Source: Actinomycetes bacterium
GTDB taxonomy: Bacteria > Actinomycetota > Acidimicrobiia > Acidimicrobiales > Palsa-688
Assembly (NCBI GenBank): GCA_021808425.1
Contig: JAKBBS010000112.1
Location: forward strand, 1 to 10,759
Reading direction: 5' to 3'
DNA length: 10,759 nt
The position numbers and the translations under genes were made by a program. Shown one piece after another: positions 1 to 5,391 of the stretch. The notes under the pieces are model-generated. The model was not told where the DNA came from and made no database searches. It saw nothing but the letters and a program-made list of their open reading frames with translations. Position 1 is the stretch's first letter. The number at the start of each line of letters is the position of its first letter.

Positions 1-189
1 GAGGTAGAGGTGCCAGCAGCGGTCATCGACTTCGCCCACGCTGTCATCGAACCTCTTCCCGAGGCCGCGGTTCGAAGCGACCAAGTCTTCGCGGCTCCTG
101 TGTCCGCCCGGCCCGACGGGTCGCCCTTGCAGGAGTTCATCGCATGGACCGGGCGCAACCCAAGTTGGTTGCCGGGTTCGGCCCGGTAG
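1..189 (+). CDS. C-terminal end of a maleylpyruvate isomerase / TIGR03086-like protein (partial)
   Basis: The reading frame is open from the first base to the TAG at 187-189, giving 62 residues, so the gene starts before the window. The tail has the run PVSARPDGSPLQEFIAW followed by TGRNP. This resembles the C-terminus of the TIGR03086 / mycothiol-dependent maleylpyruvate isomerase-like family, which often ends with a 'pp-V...ddaplldrLvaflGR-P' pattern. Those proteins are soluble DinB-like four-helix proteins with an N-terminal metal-binding domain, which lies outside this window. The family call is from remembered consensus on a short tail, so it is tentative. The next remnant (DUF6157) starts directly after the stop in the same frame. 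Confidence 0.5.
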   Translation, partial: EVEVPAAVIDFAHAVIEPLPEAAVRSDQVFAAPVSARPDGSPLQEFIAWTGRNPSWLPGSAR

Positions 190-480
190 GGCACCAGCTA
201 CAAGAACACCTTCATCGCCGCGGCCGGGGACTGCCGAGCGGCGACGGGGGAGGTACCCTCCGTGCGAGCGGGTGGCCCCACGGTGGCCGCCGCCCAGTAC
301 GCCATGCTCGTCGGCGATCCCGGACGCTGGAGCCGGGAGAACGTGCAGTCGCCTCCTCACCAAGCGTCCGCTGACGTGACGACTTGAGCAACGAGGACCT
401 CGAGCGCCTCCGCCGCGAGTACTTCGCCCAGCCCCGAGCGTGCCTACGCGCCTCCCCTCTGCTGAGGACCTTCGGCTGTG
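190..480 (+). pseudogene. DUF6157 family protein, frameshifted and 3'-disrupted
   Basis: The translation from 190 (GTSYKNTFIAAAGDCRAATG, then a GGPTVAAAQYAML stretch) matches the N-terminal half of DUF6157, a family of about 130 residues with no known function. That frame runs into junk and stops at TGA 385-387. The adjacent frame from about 375 continues with EDLERLRREYFAQPRACLRA and SPL, which is the family's conserved C-terminal part, so one indel lies near 365-375. No start codon sits in front of GTSYKNTF, because the in-frame codon before it is the TAG of the upstream gene. The expected ending after 'SPL...GWG' is replaced from about 481 by a dispersed repeat. The gene has lost its start, its frame and its end. 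Sequencing error could explain the frameshift but not the replaced end. Confidence 0.6.
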
Positions 481-580
481 CTTGGTGGCGGGGGTTCCGT
501 CGGTTCGCGAGCCGCCCGGTCCTCCGCGAGTGCGAAGGCGCAGGGGTGGGGCGTACGTACAGCCGCATGCGAGCGATCCC
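481..580. repeat. Dispersed dyad repeat, copy A
   Basis: Positions 481-527 match 5392-5438 at 43 of 47 bases, and similarity continues weakly to about 580 through a shared CAGCCGC block. Within the core, 488-527 forms an imperfect 40-bp dyad centred between 507 and 508: 14 Watson-Crick pairs, 3 G-T pairs and 3 mismatches of 20. Differences from copy B fall at 498, 506, 509 and 520. Those at 506 and 509 are a matched C/G to T/A swap across the centre. In the two available frames the amino acids change freely between copies, so this does not look like conserved coding sequence. It interrupts the end of the DUF6157 remnant. Confidence 0.65.
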
Positions 581-650
581 GGAAGCACACGAGATCACGC
601 CTTGGGGTACTTTTCTTCTCGATGTCGGCGGGGGCGCACAGTTGCCGCTC

Positions 651-916
651 TCAGCTGCGGTAGGCGTCGCGACGGTGGTCGATGTCGAGGACGTAGACGG
701 TCCCGGTCTCGTTGTCGATGCGGTAGCCGACCCGGTACTCGCCGCGCCGAGCCCGCCACTGCCCTTCGAAGGGCTTTCGCAGCCGTGCTCCCACTCGGCG
801 GGGGTCCTGCGCAAGCGGGCCGAAGCCGAACTCGATGCACGCCGCAGCTACCGCTTCGGGCAGGGCCTCTGCAGGCGCCGCGCTGCGATCCGGGCCACGA
901 CGACCCGGTGGTTCAC
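651..916 (-). pseudogene. RelE/ParE-family toxin, frameshifted
   Basis: The C-terminal part reads LRKPFEGQWRARRGEYRVGY followed by RIDNETGTVYVLDIDHRRDA and YRS. This is a clear RelE/YoeB-type toxin core (basic RARRGEYRV strand, then IDHRRDAYR). RelE toxins are ribosome-dependent mRNA endonucleases. A GTG at 916-914 opens VNHRVVVARIAARRLQ, the expected first strand and helix, and overlaps the antitoxin TGA (913-915) in a GTGA junction typical of coupled toxin-antitoxin genes. The N-terminal frame hits a stop in 'PEAV' unless one base is restored near 866-874, after which the remaining toxin reads cleanly. The reconstructed protein would be about 88 residues, normal for the family. As written the toxin is broken; a single-base sequencing deletion is the alternative. 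Confidence 0.75.
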
Positions 917-1064
917 CGTGACTGCTGGTGATGGTGGCGGAAAGCGAGATCTCGGACTGCTCGCTCATCGAGCACCTCCCCGCGGCGATGTCCGCATCTG
1001 CCGCCCGCAGACGGTCCTGGGCGTCAGGATCGGCGAGCAGTTCGAGGGTGGCCTCGATCGACAT
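913..1064 (-). pseudogene. Phd/YefM-type antitoxin, C-terminal half, frameshifted
   Basis: The frame from ATG 1064 gives MSIEATLELLADPDAQDRLR followed by AADADIAAG. This matches the segment after the DNA-binding half of Phd/YefM antitoxins ('..SLEETLELLADP..'). Restoring one G in the four-base G run at 978-981 makes it continue as EVLDERAVRDLAFRHH and end at TGA 913-915, which overlaps the toxin start. The family's N-terminal 40-45 residues (the Phd fold with 'AVLIS') are missing: upstream of 1064 comes an in-frame stop and then the end of a recombinase. The antitoxin therefore seems truncated at the N-terminus by a deletion junction and also carries a frameshift. It would not bind DNA as the family does. 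Confidence 0.65.
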
Positions 1065-1101
1065 GGCCAGCTCCCGGCCGGATCGCCCCCGAGATGAGGT
1101 T

Positions 1102-1674
1102 TCAGTCGATCACGCAATGCCCAGGCCGCGCCCAACGCCGCCGCACGCCGTCCCTGTCCTGGACGATTACACACCTCAAGGTGCCGTCCCGCATCCATCG
1201 CCTAGCGGTCGATTCCGCGATCCGTAGCTCTGACGAGACCCGCTGTGCATCGCACAATGGATCCTCAGAGTGGTCCGGGTCGGTCGACCAACCCGCGGCC
1301 AGAAGCGTCGCCTCCGCGTGGGCCGCACGATGGAAGTTCCGATGCGAGTGACCCCATCGGATACGCCGAGTCGTCGGAACGAGTAGAGAGCCGATTGAAC
1401 CTCGGATCATCTCGTTGAGCACGCGCGCCACCTCTGCGAGGGGCGTGAACTCGGGATGGTCGAGCGTAGAGACACGCCCGAAGACATCGTCGACAGCGCG
1501 ATGTCCCATGAAGCGCCGACGTACCCCGTGCTCGATCCCCGACTCCCACGCGATGTCCGTGGCGACGCTCTTGCGCAAGAGATGCGGCGACACCCGAAAG
1601 CCGAGATTACCGCTGACCAGCCCCTCGGCAGTCGCAGCGGTCTCGATGTGTACTGCGATTCTTGCTTGTTTGTG
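1102..1674 (-). pseudogene. Tyrosine recombinase C-terminal part with fused HTH domain, catalytic Tyr absent
   Basis: The frame is open from 1674, after a stop at 1675-1677, to TGA 1102-1104. It reads VSPHLLRKSVATDIAWESG and RRRFMGHRAVDDVFGRVS. These are the H-x-x-R box and the G-H box of phage-type integrases, which cut and rejoin DNA through a tyrosine. The tyrosine expected in 'RVYTLD' is Ser (RVSTLD, codon TCT near 1467-1470). The N-terminal SAM-like domain and the first catalytic arginine are absent. A second domain follows, with AQRVSSELRIAESTARRWMR and DGTL, an excisionase/MerR-like helix-turn-helix; it ends abruptly. The truncated 5' end meets the tetR promoter and the 3' end meets the antitoxin remnant, so both ends look like rearrangement junctions. 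The protein is inactive as read. Confidence 0.7.
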
Positions 1675-1687
1675 CTAGAATGCGGTC
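1658..1687 (+). promoter_or_regulatory. tetR promoter (leaderless-type) with overlapping palindromic operator
   Basis: An extended -10 element, TGC followed by TAGAAT (1676-1681), lies 6 bases before the ATG at 1688. This spacing puts the transcription start on the ATG, and no Shine-Dalgarno sequence is present. No good -35 is visible. The inverted repeat ATTCTTGC-N8-GCTAGAAT (1658-1681; 7 of 8 pairs) covers the -10. Its size and place suit a TetR dimer that represses its own operon. Binding is inferred, not shown. Confidence 0.5.
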
Positions 1688-2299
1688 ATGTATGCGGATG
1701 CCAGTGCGGTCGAGCGGTCCCGGACGTTTACTGAGACGGCGCGCCGCGCCCAGATCGTGCAAGCGGCGATCGCGACGATCGCCGAGGTCGGCTACCACAA
1801 CGCCAGCTTCGCCCGGATCGCCAAGCGGGCCGGCCTATCGAGCACCGGGCTGATCTCCTACCACTTCGAGGGCCGTGACGACCTGATCAGCGAGGTGGTC
1901 GGCGCGATCGTGGGCGCCATGGGCGCGTTCATGGCCAAGCGGATGTCGGGCTGCTCCGGTCCGACCGAGGCGCTGCGGGCCTATATCGAGGGCAACGTGG
2001 AGTTCATCGGGGCGCATCAGACCGACATGAAGGCGCTGGTCGACATCTTCATGAACGGCGGCTTCGCCTATGACGCCACAACCGAGGCGGCCGTCGTGTC
2101 CCCGATAGAGGGCATCCTTGCTGCGGGCCAGGCCAGCGGCGAGTTCCGACAGTTCGACAACAAGGTGATGGCCACGCTCGTACAGCGGGCGGTCGACGGC
2201 CTGCCGTTCCTGCTCGCTGCCGACCCGACAATCGATGTCGCCTCTTACGCGGCGGAGGTGGTCACCGTGTTCGACCTGGCCACCCGGGCACAGCCGTGA
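1688..2299 (+). CDS. TetR/AcrR family transcriptional regulator
   Basis: The protein has 203 residues, the normal TetR length. Residues about 20-63 form the three-helix DNA-binding domain, with IVQAAIATIAEVGYHNASFA and then RIAKRAGLSSTGLISYHF, the usual recognition helix followed by the 'Y-HF' signature. The C-terminal ligand-binding helices (about 80-200) include KALVDIFMNGGF and VQRAVDGLPFLLAADP. The ligand cannot be predicted. It starts the operon; its TGA overlaps the next gene's GTG (2296-2299), so the two are translationally coupled. It probably represses itself and the downstream membrane genes through the palindrome at 1658-1681. The gene is intact with strongly GC-rich third positions, unlike the debris upstream. 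Confidence 0.93.
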   Translation: MYADASAVERSRTFTETARRAQIVQAAIATIAEVGYHNASFARIAKRAGLSSTGLISYHFEGRDDLISEVVGAIVGAMGAFMAKRMSGCSGPTEALRAYIEGNVEFIGAHQTDMKALVDIFMNGGFAYDATTEAAVVSPIEGILAAGQASGEFRQFDNKVMATLVQRAVDGLPFLLAADPTIDVASYAAEVVTVFDLATRAQP

Positions 2300-3051
2300 C
2301 CGGCCCACGCACCCCGACGGCACCGGCGACGCCGGCGGCGATGGGCTTGGATGGGGCTTCCCCCGGCCCAGGCCAGCCGATGGAGGCGGGGCTGCAGGTG
2401 CCGGTGAGCCTGCGATGCCAGCTCGCCCGGCTCGGGTTCGACATCGGTGCCCCGACGGCGCTCTACTACGGGTTGCACGCCGGCGCTGGAGTCTCGAACC
2501 TGGTGGCGTTGACCGCCGGGGCGGTACTGCCCGCCCTGGGTGCCGCCTACACGGCGGTCACCAAGCGCCGGGCAGACGCCGTGGCGCTACTCATGGTGGC
2601 CACCATGGTCACCTCCGTGGCGGCGGCGGTGATCTCCCGTGATCCCCGGTTCCTTCTGGCCAAGGACGGGCTGTTGACAGGGGTGTGGGGCGCCTGGTTC
2701 ATCGCCACCGTCGGCGCCCGCCGTCCCGCCACGTTCGTGTTCGCCCGGCCGCTCATGGAGGGCAGGCGCTTCTACAGCGCCGGCTCGTGGGATGCCCTCT
2801 GGGATGCCGAGCCCCGCTTCCGGCGCATCTGGCGGGTGGCGAGTGTGATGTGGGGTGTCGGGCTGCTCGCCGACGCCGCCTGCCGGATCGTCATGTCCTA
2901 CACCCTGCCCGTGCCCGAGGTCCCCGGTCTGTCCGCCGCGCTGTGGCCCGTCACCTTCGTGGTGCTCCAAGTGGTGAGCAACGTCTACTACCAGGCCGCC
3001 GGCCTCAACCAGATCCTCGGGGCCCGCTGGCAGCACCGATCCAACACCTGA
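2296..3051 (+). CDS. VC0807-like integral membrane protein
   Basis: The longest frame is 251 residues from a GTG that overlaps the tetR stop. ATG 2341 or 2380 are possible later starts, since residues 1-35 are a Pro/Ala/Gly-rich tail. The rest has about six hydrophobic segments: LVALTAGAVLPALGAAYTAV, VALLMVATMVTSVAAAVI, GLLTGVWGAWFIATVGA, SVMWGVGLLADAACRIV and PVTFVVLQVVSNVYYQA, plus a weaker first one near 'GAPTALYYGLHAGAG'. A charged cytoplasmic stretch with ARPLMEGRRFY and DAEPRFRRIWR lies between the third and fourth of these. This pattern matches the VC0807 family, which has no established function. It sits between tetR and a second membrane protein gene, so it is probably a TetR-controlled membrane component. 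Confidence 0.75.
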   Translation: MTGPRTPTAPATPAAMGLDGASPGPGQPMEAGLQVPVSLRCQLARLGFDIGAPTALYYGLHAGAGVSNLVALTAGAVLPALGAAYTAVTKRRADAVALLMVATMVTSVAAAVISRDPRFLLAKDGLLTGVWGAWFIATVGARRPATFVFARPLMEGRRFYSAGSWDALWDAEPRFRRIWRVASVMWGVGLLADAACRIVMSYTLPVPEVPGLSAALWPVTFVVLQVVSNVYYQAAGLNQILGARWQHRSNT

Positions 3052-3064
3052 AGGGGTTCTCACG

Positions 3065-3514
3065 ATGACTGTCACGCCCACTCCTCTATCGGGCAGCACC
3101 TTCCGGTCCAACCGTCGCCGCGGAGCGTGGCTCGTGGCGGTGGTCACCACCCCCGCCGCCACCATGGCGGTGTGGGCGATCGCCAAGCCCTTCGCCGGGC
3201 TCGACGTTCGCTTCGCGACCGGAGCCGCCCTCCGCCACGTCGGGGCGCTCACCGTGATCTTCGTCAGTGTGGTGATCGCCGTGGCCGGCTGGGTGGCGCG
3301 CCTGGTGCTCGAACGCCTCGGGGCCGACAAGGCCCGACGTCGGTGGGTGGCGGTCGAGGTCGTCGCGCTGGCTGTCTCCTTGGCCGGTCCTATCGCTGCG
3401 GGGACCACCGCCGCCACCCGGATCGGCCTGGTGTGTGTCCACCTGGCCGCCGCCGCGGTGCTGATCCCCGCCCTGGCCGACATCTCGCCCCGCCCGGGGC
3501 AGGCCGAGCGATGA
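3065..3514 (+). CDS. DUF6069 family membrane protein
   Basis: The protein is 149 residues with four predicted membrane segments: AWLVAVVTTPAATMAVWAIA, VGALTVIFVSVVIAVAGWVA, WVAVEVVALAVSLAGPIAAG and GLVCVHLAAAAVLIPAL. Length, four-helix layout and the loop with 'LERLGADKARRRW' fit DUF6069, an actinobacterial family of unknown function. The ATG at 3065 has a Shine-Dalgarno sequence AAGGGGT at 3051-3057, which supports this start. The gene lies 13 bases after the VC0807-like gene, and its stop overlaps the next start in ATGA (3511-3514), so it belongs to the tetR operon. It appears intact. Confidence 0.8.
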   Translation: MTVTPTPLSGSTFRSNRRRGAWLVAVVTTPAATMAVWAIAKPFAGLDVRFATGAALRHVGALTVIFVSVVIAVAGWVARLVLERLGADKARRRWVAVEVVALAVSLAGPIAAGTTAATRIGLVCVHLAAAAVLIPALADISPRPGQAER

Positions 3515-3918
3515 TGCGCCTGCGAGGTATCAACTACGACGTCGGCTTCTCCCCGGCGGGAACGTCGTCCCGGAAGTTGTTCGACCCCGAGGTGGTCCGC
3601 CGCGAGATGCAGGTCATCGCCGGCGAGCTGCACGCCAACGCGGTGCGGGTCACCGGCGCCGACCACGACCGGCTGGCCGTCGCCGCCGCCCATGCCGCCG
3701 ACGCCGGTCTGGAAGTCTGGTTCGCGCCGTTCCCCTACGAACTCGCACCCGAGGCACTCATGGGCTACTTCGCGGACGGCACCGAGATGGCCGCCGCACG
3801 GGCCCGCCATCGGCGGGCATCGACTCCCAACTCGTCACCGCAGTGCACCTGCGCCGGAACGGGCACACCCTGCCAAGATCACCGCGACGGCCTGCTTGAT
3901 CCTGGCCGCGCAGCCTGA
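3511..3918 (+). pseudogene. TIM-barrel 'abortive infection'-annotated protein, N-terminal fragment
   Basis: The start is ATG 3511 or 3514, overlapping the DUF6069 stop. Residues 3-100 look genuine: RLRGINYDVGFSPAG, DPEVVRREMQVIAGELHANA, VRVTGADHDRLAVAAAHAA and GLEVWFAPFPYEL. These match the start of a family of roughly 330-350 residues found in actinobacteria. It is glycoside-hydrolase-like (TIM barrel), and databases often label it 'abortive infection protein' without strong experimental proof. After about residue 100 (near 3810) the sequence turns into non-family residues, including a cysteine-rich junk run, and stops at 3918. Two thirds of the barrel is missing, so activity is not expected. 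The next recognisable sequence is a methyltransferase tail on the other strand, so the break looks like a deletion or insertion junction. Confidence 0.6.
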
Positions 3919-3967
3919 CCGGTTCGGCCGTTGTGCTGGTTGTCGATCGAGTACCGGACGCGACGAG

Positions 3968-4066
3968 CTACCAGACGTAGGGGATGAGCTTTTTGGTCCG
4001 CTCGCAGTACGTGGTGAAGCCGGGCAGCTCCCTTCGACGAAGCCGCTCTTCGGCCGGATCGATCAG
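3968..4066 (-). pseudogene. ICMT/PEMT-type methyltransferase, C-terminal remnant
   Basis: The minus-strand frame ending at TAG 3968-3970 reads LIDPAEERLRRRELPGFTTY then CERTKKLIPYVW. This is the characteristic end of membrane methyltransferases of the isoprenylcysteine carboxyl methyltransferase / phospholipid methyltransferase type ('EE-LRRELPGY-eY--RvrYRLiPyVW'). The frame stays open to at least 4135 but the residues upstream of 'LID' do not resemble the family, which should show membrane helices and an 'RHPMY' motif. There is no start codon of its own. It is a 32-residue tail of a lost gene, too short for most gene finders. Confidence 0.55.
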
Positions 4067-4134
4067 ATCCGGTGGTGGCCCTTGTCGCTCACGAGATGAC
4101 GGGCCAACGTGGCGCAGGCGACACTGTCCCACTC

Positions 4135-4725
4135 TCACGCGGCTTCGGTGAGCTGAGACAGGGCTGCGGCCGAAAGCGCGGCGACTGTGGTGCCGGCTTC
4201 CTCAAGGATGCTCGATACCAGTTCGCTGTCGAGTCGGAGCAGTCCGAGTAGCAGATGGCCTGGCTGTATCCGCTGCTTGTCTGAGGCGGTGAAGATGCCC
4301 TTGCGGGGAGACAGCTCGATGGCTACCCGAAGCGAGAGCTCCAGTGACCGCTTCGCCTCTGGCGTAAAGTGCGGTTTGCGAGTCTTGGTGGTCTGGACCC
4401 TTCGATCGGGTGCTGCTTCCAACGCTCCTGGCCCGAAGGTCTCCTCGACCGCGGCCCGCACATCTTCGTAATCGATTCCGATAGCGTTCAATGCCGCTGG
4501 GTCCACTTGTCCCGCCGGCTGCGCATTTGTGCGAGGCAGACGGCGGCGGATGGACGTCGGCGTGATCCCGCAGTCGTGTAGCGGCTTTCCGGCCGTCTCC
4601 TCTCGTCCTTCGGCGCAGCCGTAGAGGATGTGCCCGACACTGATGTAGTCCGAACCCAGTTCGACGGCGAGGTCCTGGGCTTCGACCAGGACGGATCGTG
4701 ACGGCTCGGTGAATCGCTCGAACAT
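4135..4725 (-). CDS. Orphan Clp N-terminal (ClpC N-domain) protein
   Basis: With start ATG 4725 (MFERFTEPSRSVLVEAQDLA) the protein has 196 residues. This start has the Shine-Dalgarno sequence AGGAAGGG at 4730-4737, so it is preferred over GTG/ATG codons inside the upstream gene. Two Clp_N repeats are visible: residues about 1-80 (ELGSDYISVGHILYGCAEG) and about 120-190 (HFTPEAKRSLELSLRVAIEL, then QPGHLLLGLLRLDSE). No AAA+ ATPase module follows, so it is not a chaperone subunit. In ClpC such domains receive substrates and adaptors and are the target of several natural antibiotics; the mycobacterial stand-alone protein ClpC2 is known to bind such a compound. A decoy or adaptor role here is inference. 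It follows the HTH gene after 1 base and must be co-transcribed with it. Confidence 0.88.
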   Translation of the reverse strand: MFERFTEPSRSVLVEAQDLAVELGSDYISVGHILYGCAEGREETAGKPLHDCGITPTSIRRRLPRTNAQPAGQVDPAALNAIGIDYEDVRAAVEETFGPGALEAAPDRRVQTTKTRKPHFTPEAKRSLELSLRVAIELSPRKGIFTASDKQRIQPGHLLLGLLRLDSELVSSILEEAGTTVAALSAAALSQLTEAA

Positions 4726-4726
4726 C

Positions 4727-4957
4727 TCACCCTTCCTTTCTCGTGGTGCTGGCACGGCCGCCGTGCTTTTGGTGGACCGCCTGTTTTGAGATTCCTAGCT
4801 CGACTGCGATCTGCGACCACGACCAGCCGAGGTCGCGTGCTCGGTCGACCTGAAGTGACTCCAGCTGTTCGGCCAGCCGTCGCAGCGACGCCACCGCTCG
4901 GAGCCCGATCGCAGGGTCGCCGCTGCCGGCAGTCGCAGCGAAGTCCGTGGAGGTCAT
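4727..4957 (-). CDS. Small helix-turn-helix protein partnered with the Clp-N gene
   Basis: The protein has 76 residues. Residues 18-44 form a helix (GLRAVASLRRLAEQLESLQV), followed by a helix-turn-helix at about 45-66 (LGWSWSQIAVELGISKQAVH then QKHG), similar to the sigma-70 region 4 type. Its ATG lies 6 bases after a -10 box and has no Shine-Dalgarno sequence, so the mRNA is probably leaderless. The stop (4727-4729) is 1 base from the Clp-N start, and the Clp-N ribosome site lies inside the end of this gene. Small HTH plus Clp-N pairs of this kind recur in actinobacteria. Two palindromes in its own promoter suggest autoregulation. The protein is intact. Confidence 0.85.
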   Translation of the reverse strand: MTSTDFAATAGSGDPAIGLRAVASLRRLAEQLESLQVDRARDLGWSWSQIAVELGISKQAVHQKHGGRASTTRKEG

Positions 4958-5004
4958 GTAGTCAATCTATCTTGACTTCTGTGTTCCGTCAACACCGATT
5001 GACG
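4958..5004 (-). promoter_or_regulatory. Promoter of the HTH/Clp-N operon with twin GTCAA-N6-TTGAC operators
   Basis: On the minus strand TTGACG (4992-4987) and TAGATT (4969-4964) are separated by exactly 17 bases, a near-consensus sigma-70/SigA promoter. The -10 lies 6 bases before the ATG, predicting a leaderless transcript. Two inverted repeats of the same form overlap it: GTCAATCTATCTTGAC (4961-4976, 6-bp arms if flanks are counted) over the -10, and GTCAACACCGATTGAC (4988-5003, also 6-bp arms) over the -35. Their centres are 27 bp apart. Two identical half-site sets across both promoter elements strongly suggest a repressor, most simply the HTH protein itself. Confidence 0.75.
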
Positions 5005-5168
5005 ACATTCCACGGCAGGGATGTGAGGTAGTTGCAAATGACAGACTCCTGGCTCTGTGAGTCGCGACGCAACTGGGGCGCCTCTCTCGTCCCGATCGCC
5101 GGTCAGCAGCATGATCAGGCCCCAAGGTGGGGGCGACTCCGAGCGACGTTGATCAGTGCAGCTGCATG

Positions 5169-5198
5169 GCGTTGCACAGGGCATGCCCTATGCAACGC
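5169..5198. repeat. 30-bp near-perfect palindrome
   Basis: The sequence is symmetrical around the GCATGC at 5181-5186, with 14 of 15 base pairs matching; the only mismatch is 5177 with 5190. The half-site is GCGTTGCACAGGGCA. No T run follows, so it is not a typical intrinsic terminator. It could be a dimer-binding site, a resolution or attachment site, or a hairpin-forming repeat. No intact gene flanks it closely. Confidence 0.7.
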
Positions 5199-5321
5199 TC
5201 GCAAGCCGCCTGCCTCAATGCGCGAAGCCGCAGCGTGTCGCCCCGCCCGTGCCCTGGCGCGCGCCGCCTTTTTGCCCTACGCAGGAGTTGAGTAGGACCC
5301 CACAAACTCGCCCCATAAACG

Positions 5322-5359
5322 ACAAGCCGCCGGCCCAAACATGCTGGTCGGCGGCTTGT
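5322..5359. repeat. Stem-loop with 14-bp stem
   Basis: ACAAGCCGCCGGCC (5322-5335) pairs with GGTCGGCGGCTTGT (5346-5359), all 14 positions with one G-T pair, around a 10-base loop. Further dyads follow closely: GGCGC-N5-GCGCC (5373-5387) and CCAGGC-N15-GCCTGG (5459-5485), with repeat copy B between them. No U tract follows on either strand, so a terminator role is unlikely. The run of hairpins looks like a repeat-rich intergenic element. Confidence 0.65.
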
Positions 5360-5391
5360 GCATACGTAAAGAGGCGCGGAAAGCGCCGGTA

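Noticed and set aside
2587..3810. 407-codon minus-strand open frame opposite the tetR operon
   Set aside because: It is His/Gly/Arg-rich antisense to two clear membrane protein genes with ribosome sites and overlaps; a shadow frame.
5257..5275. GGCGCGCGCC followed by GCC and five Ts as an intrinsic terminator
   Set aside because: The palindrome leaves only a two-base loop and a four-pair stem, separated from the T run, and no gene ends just upstream.
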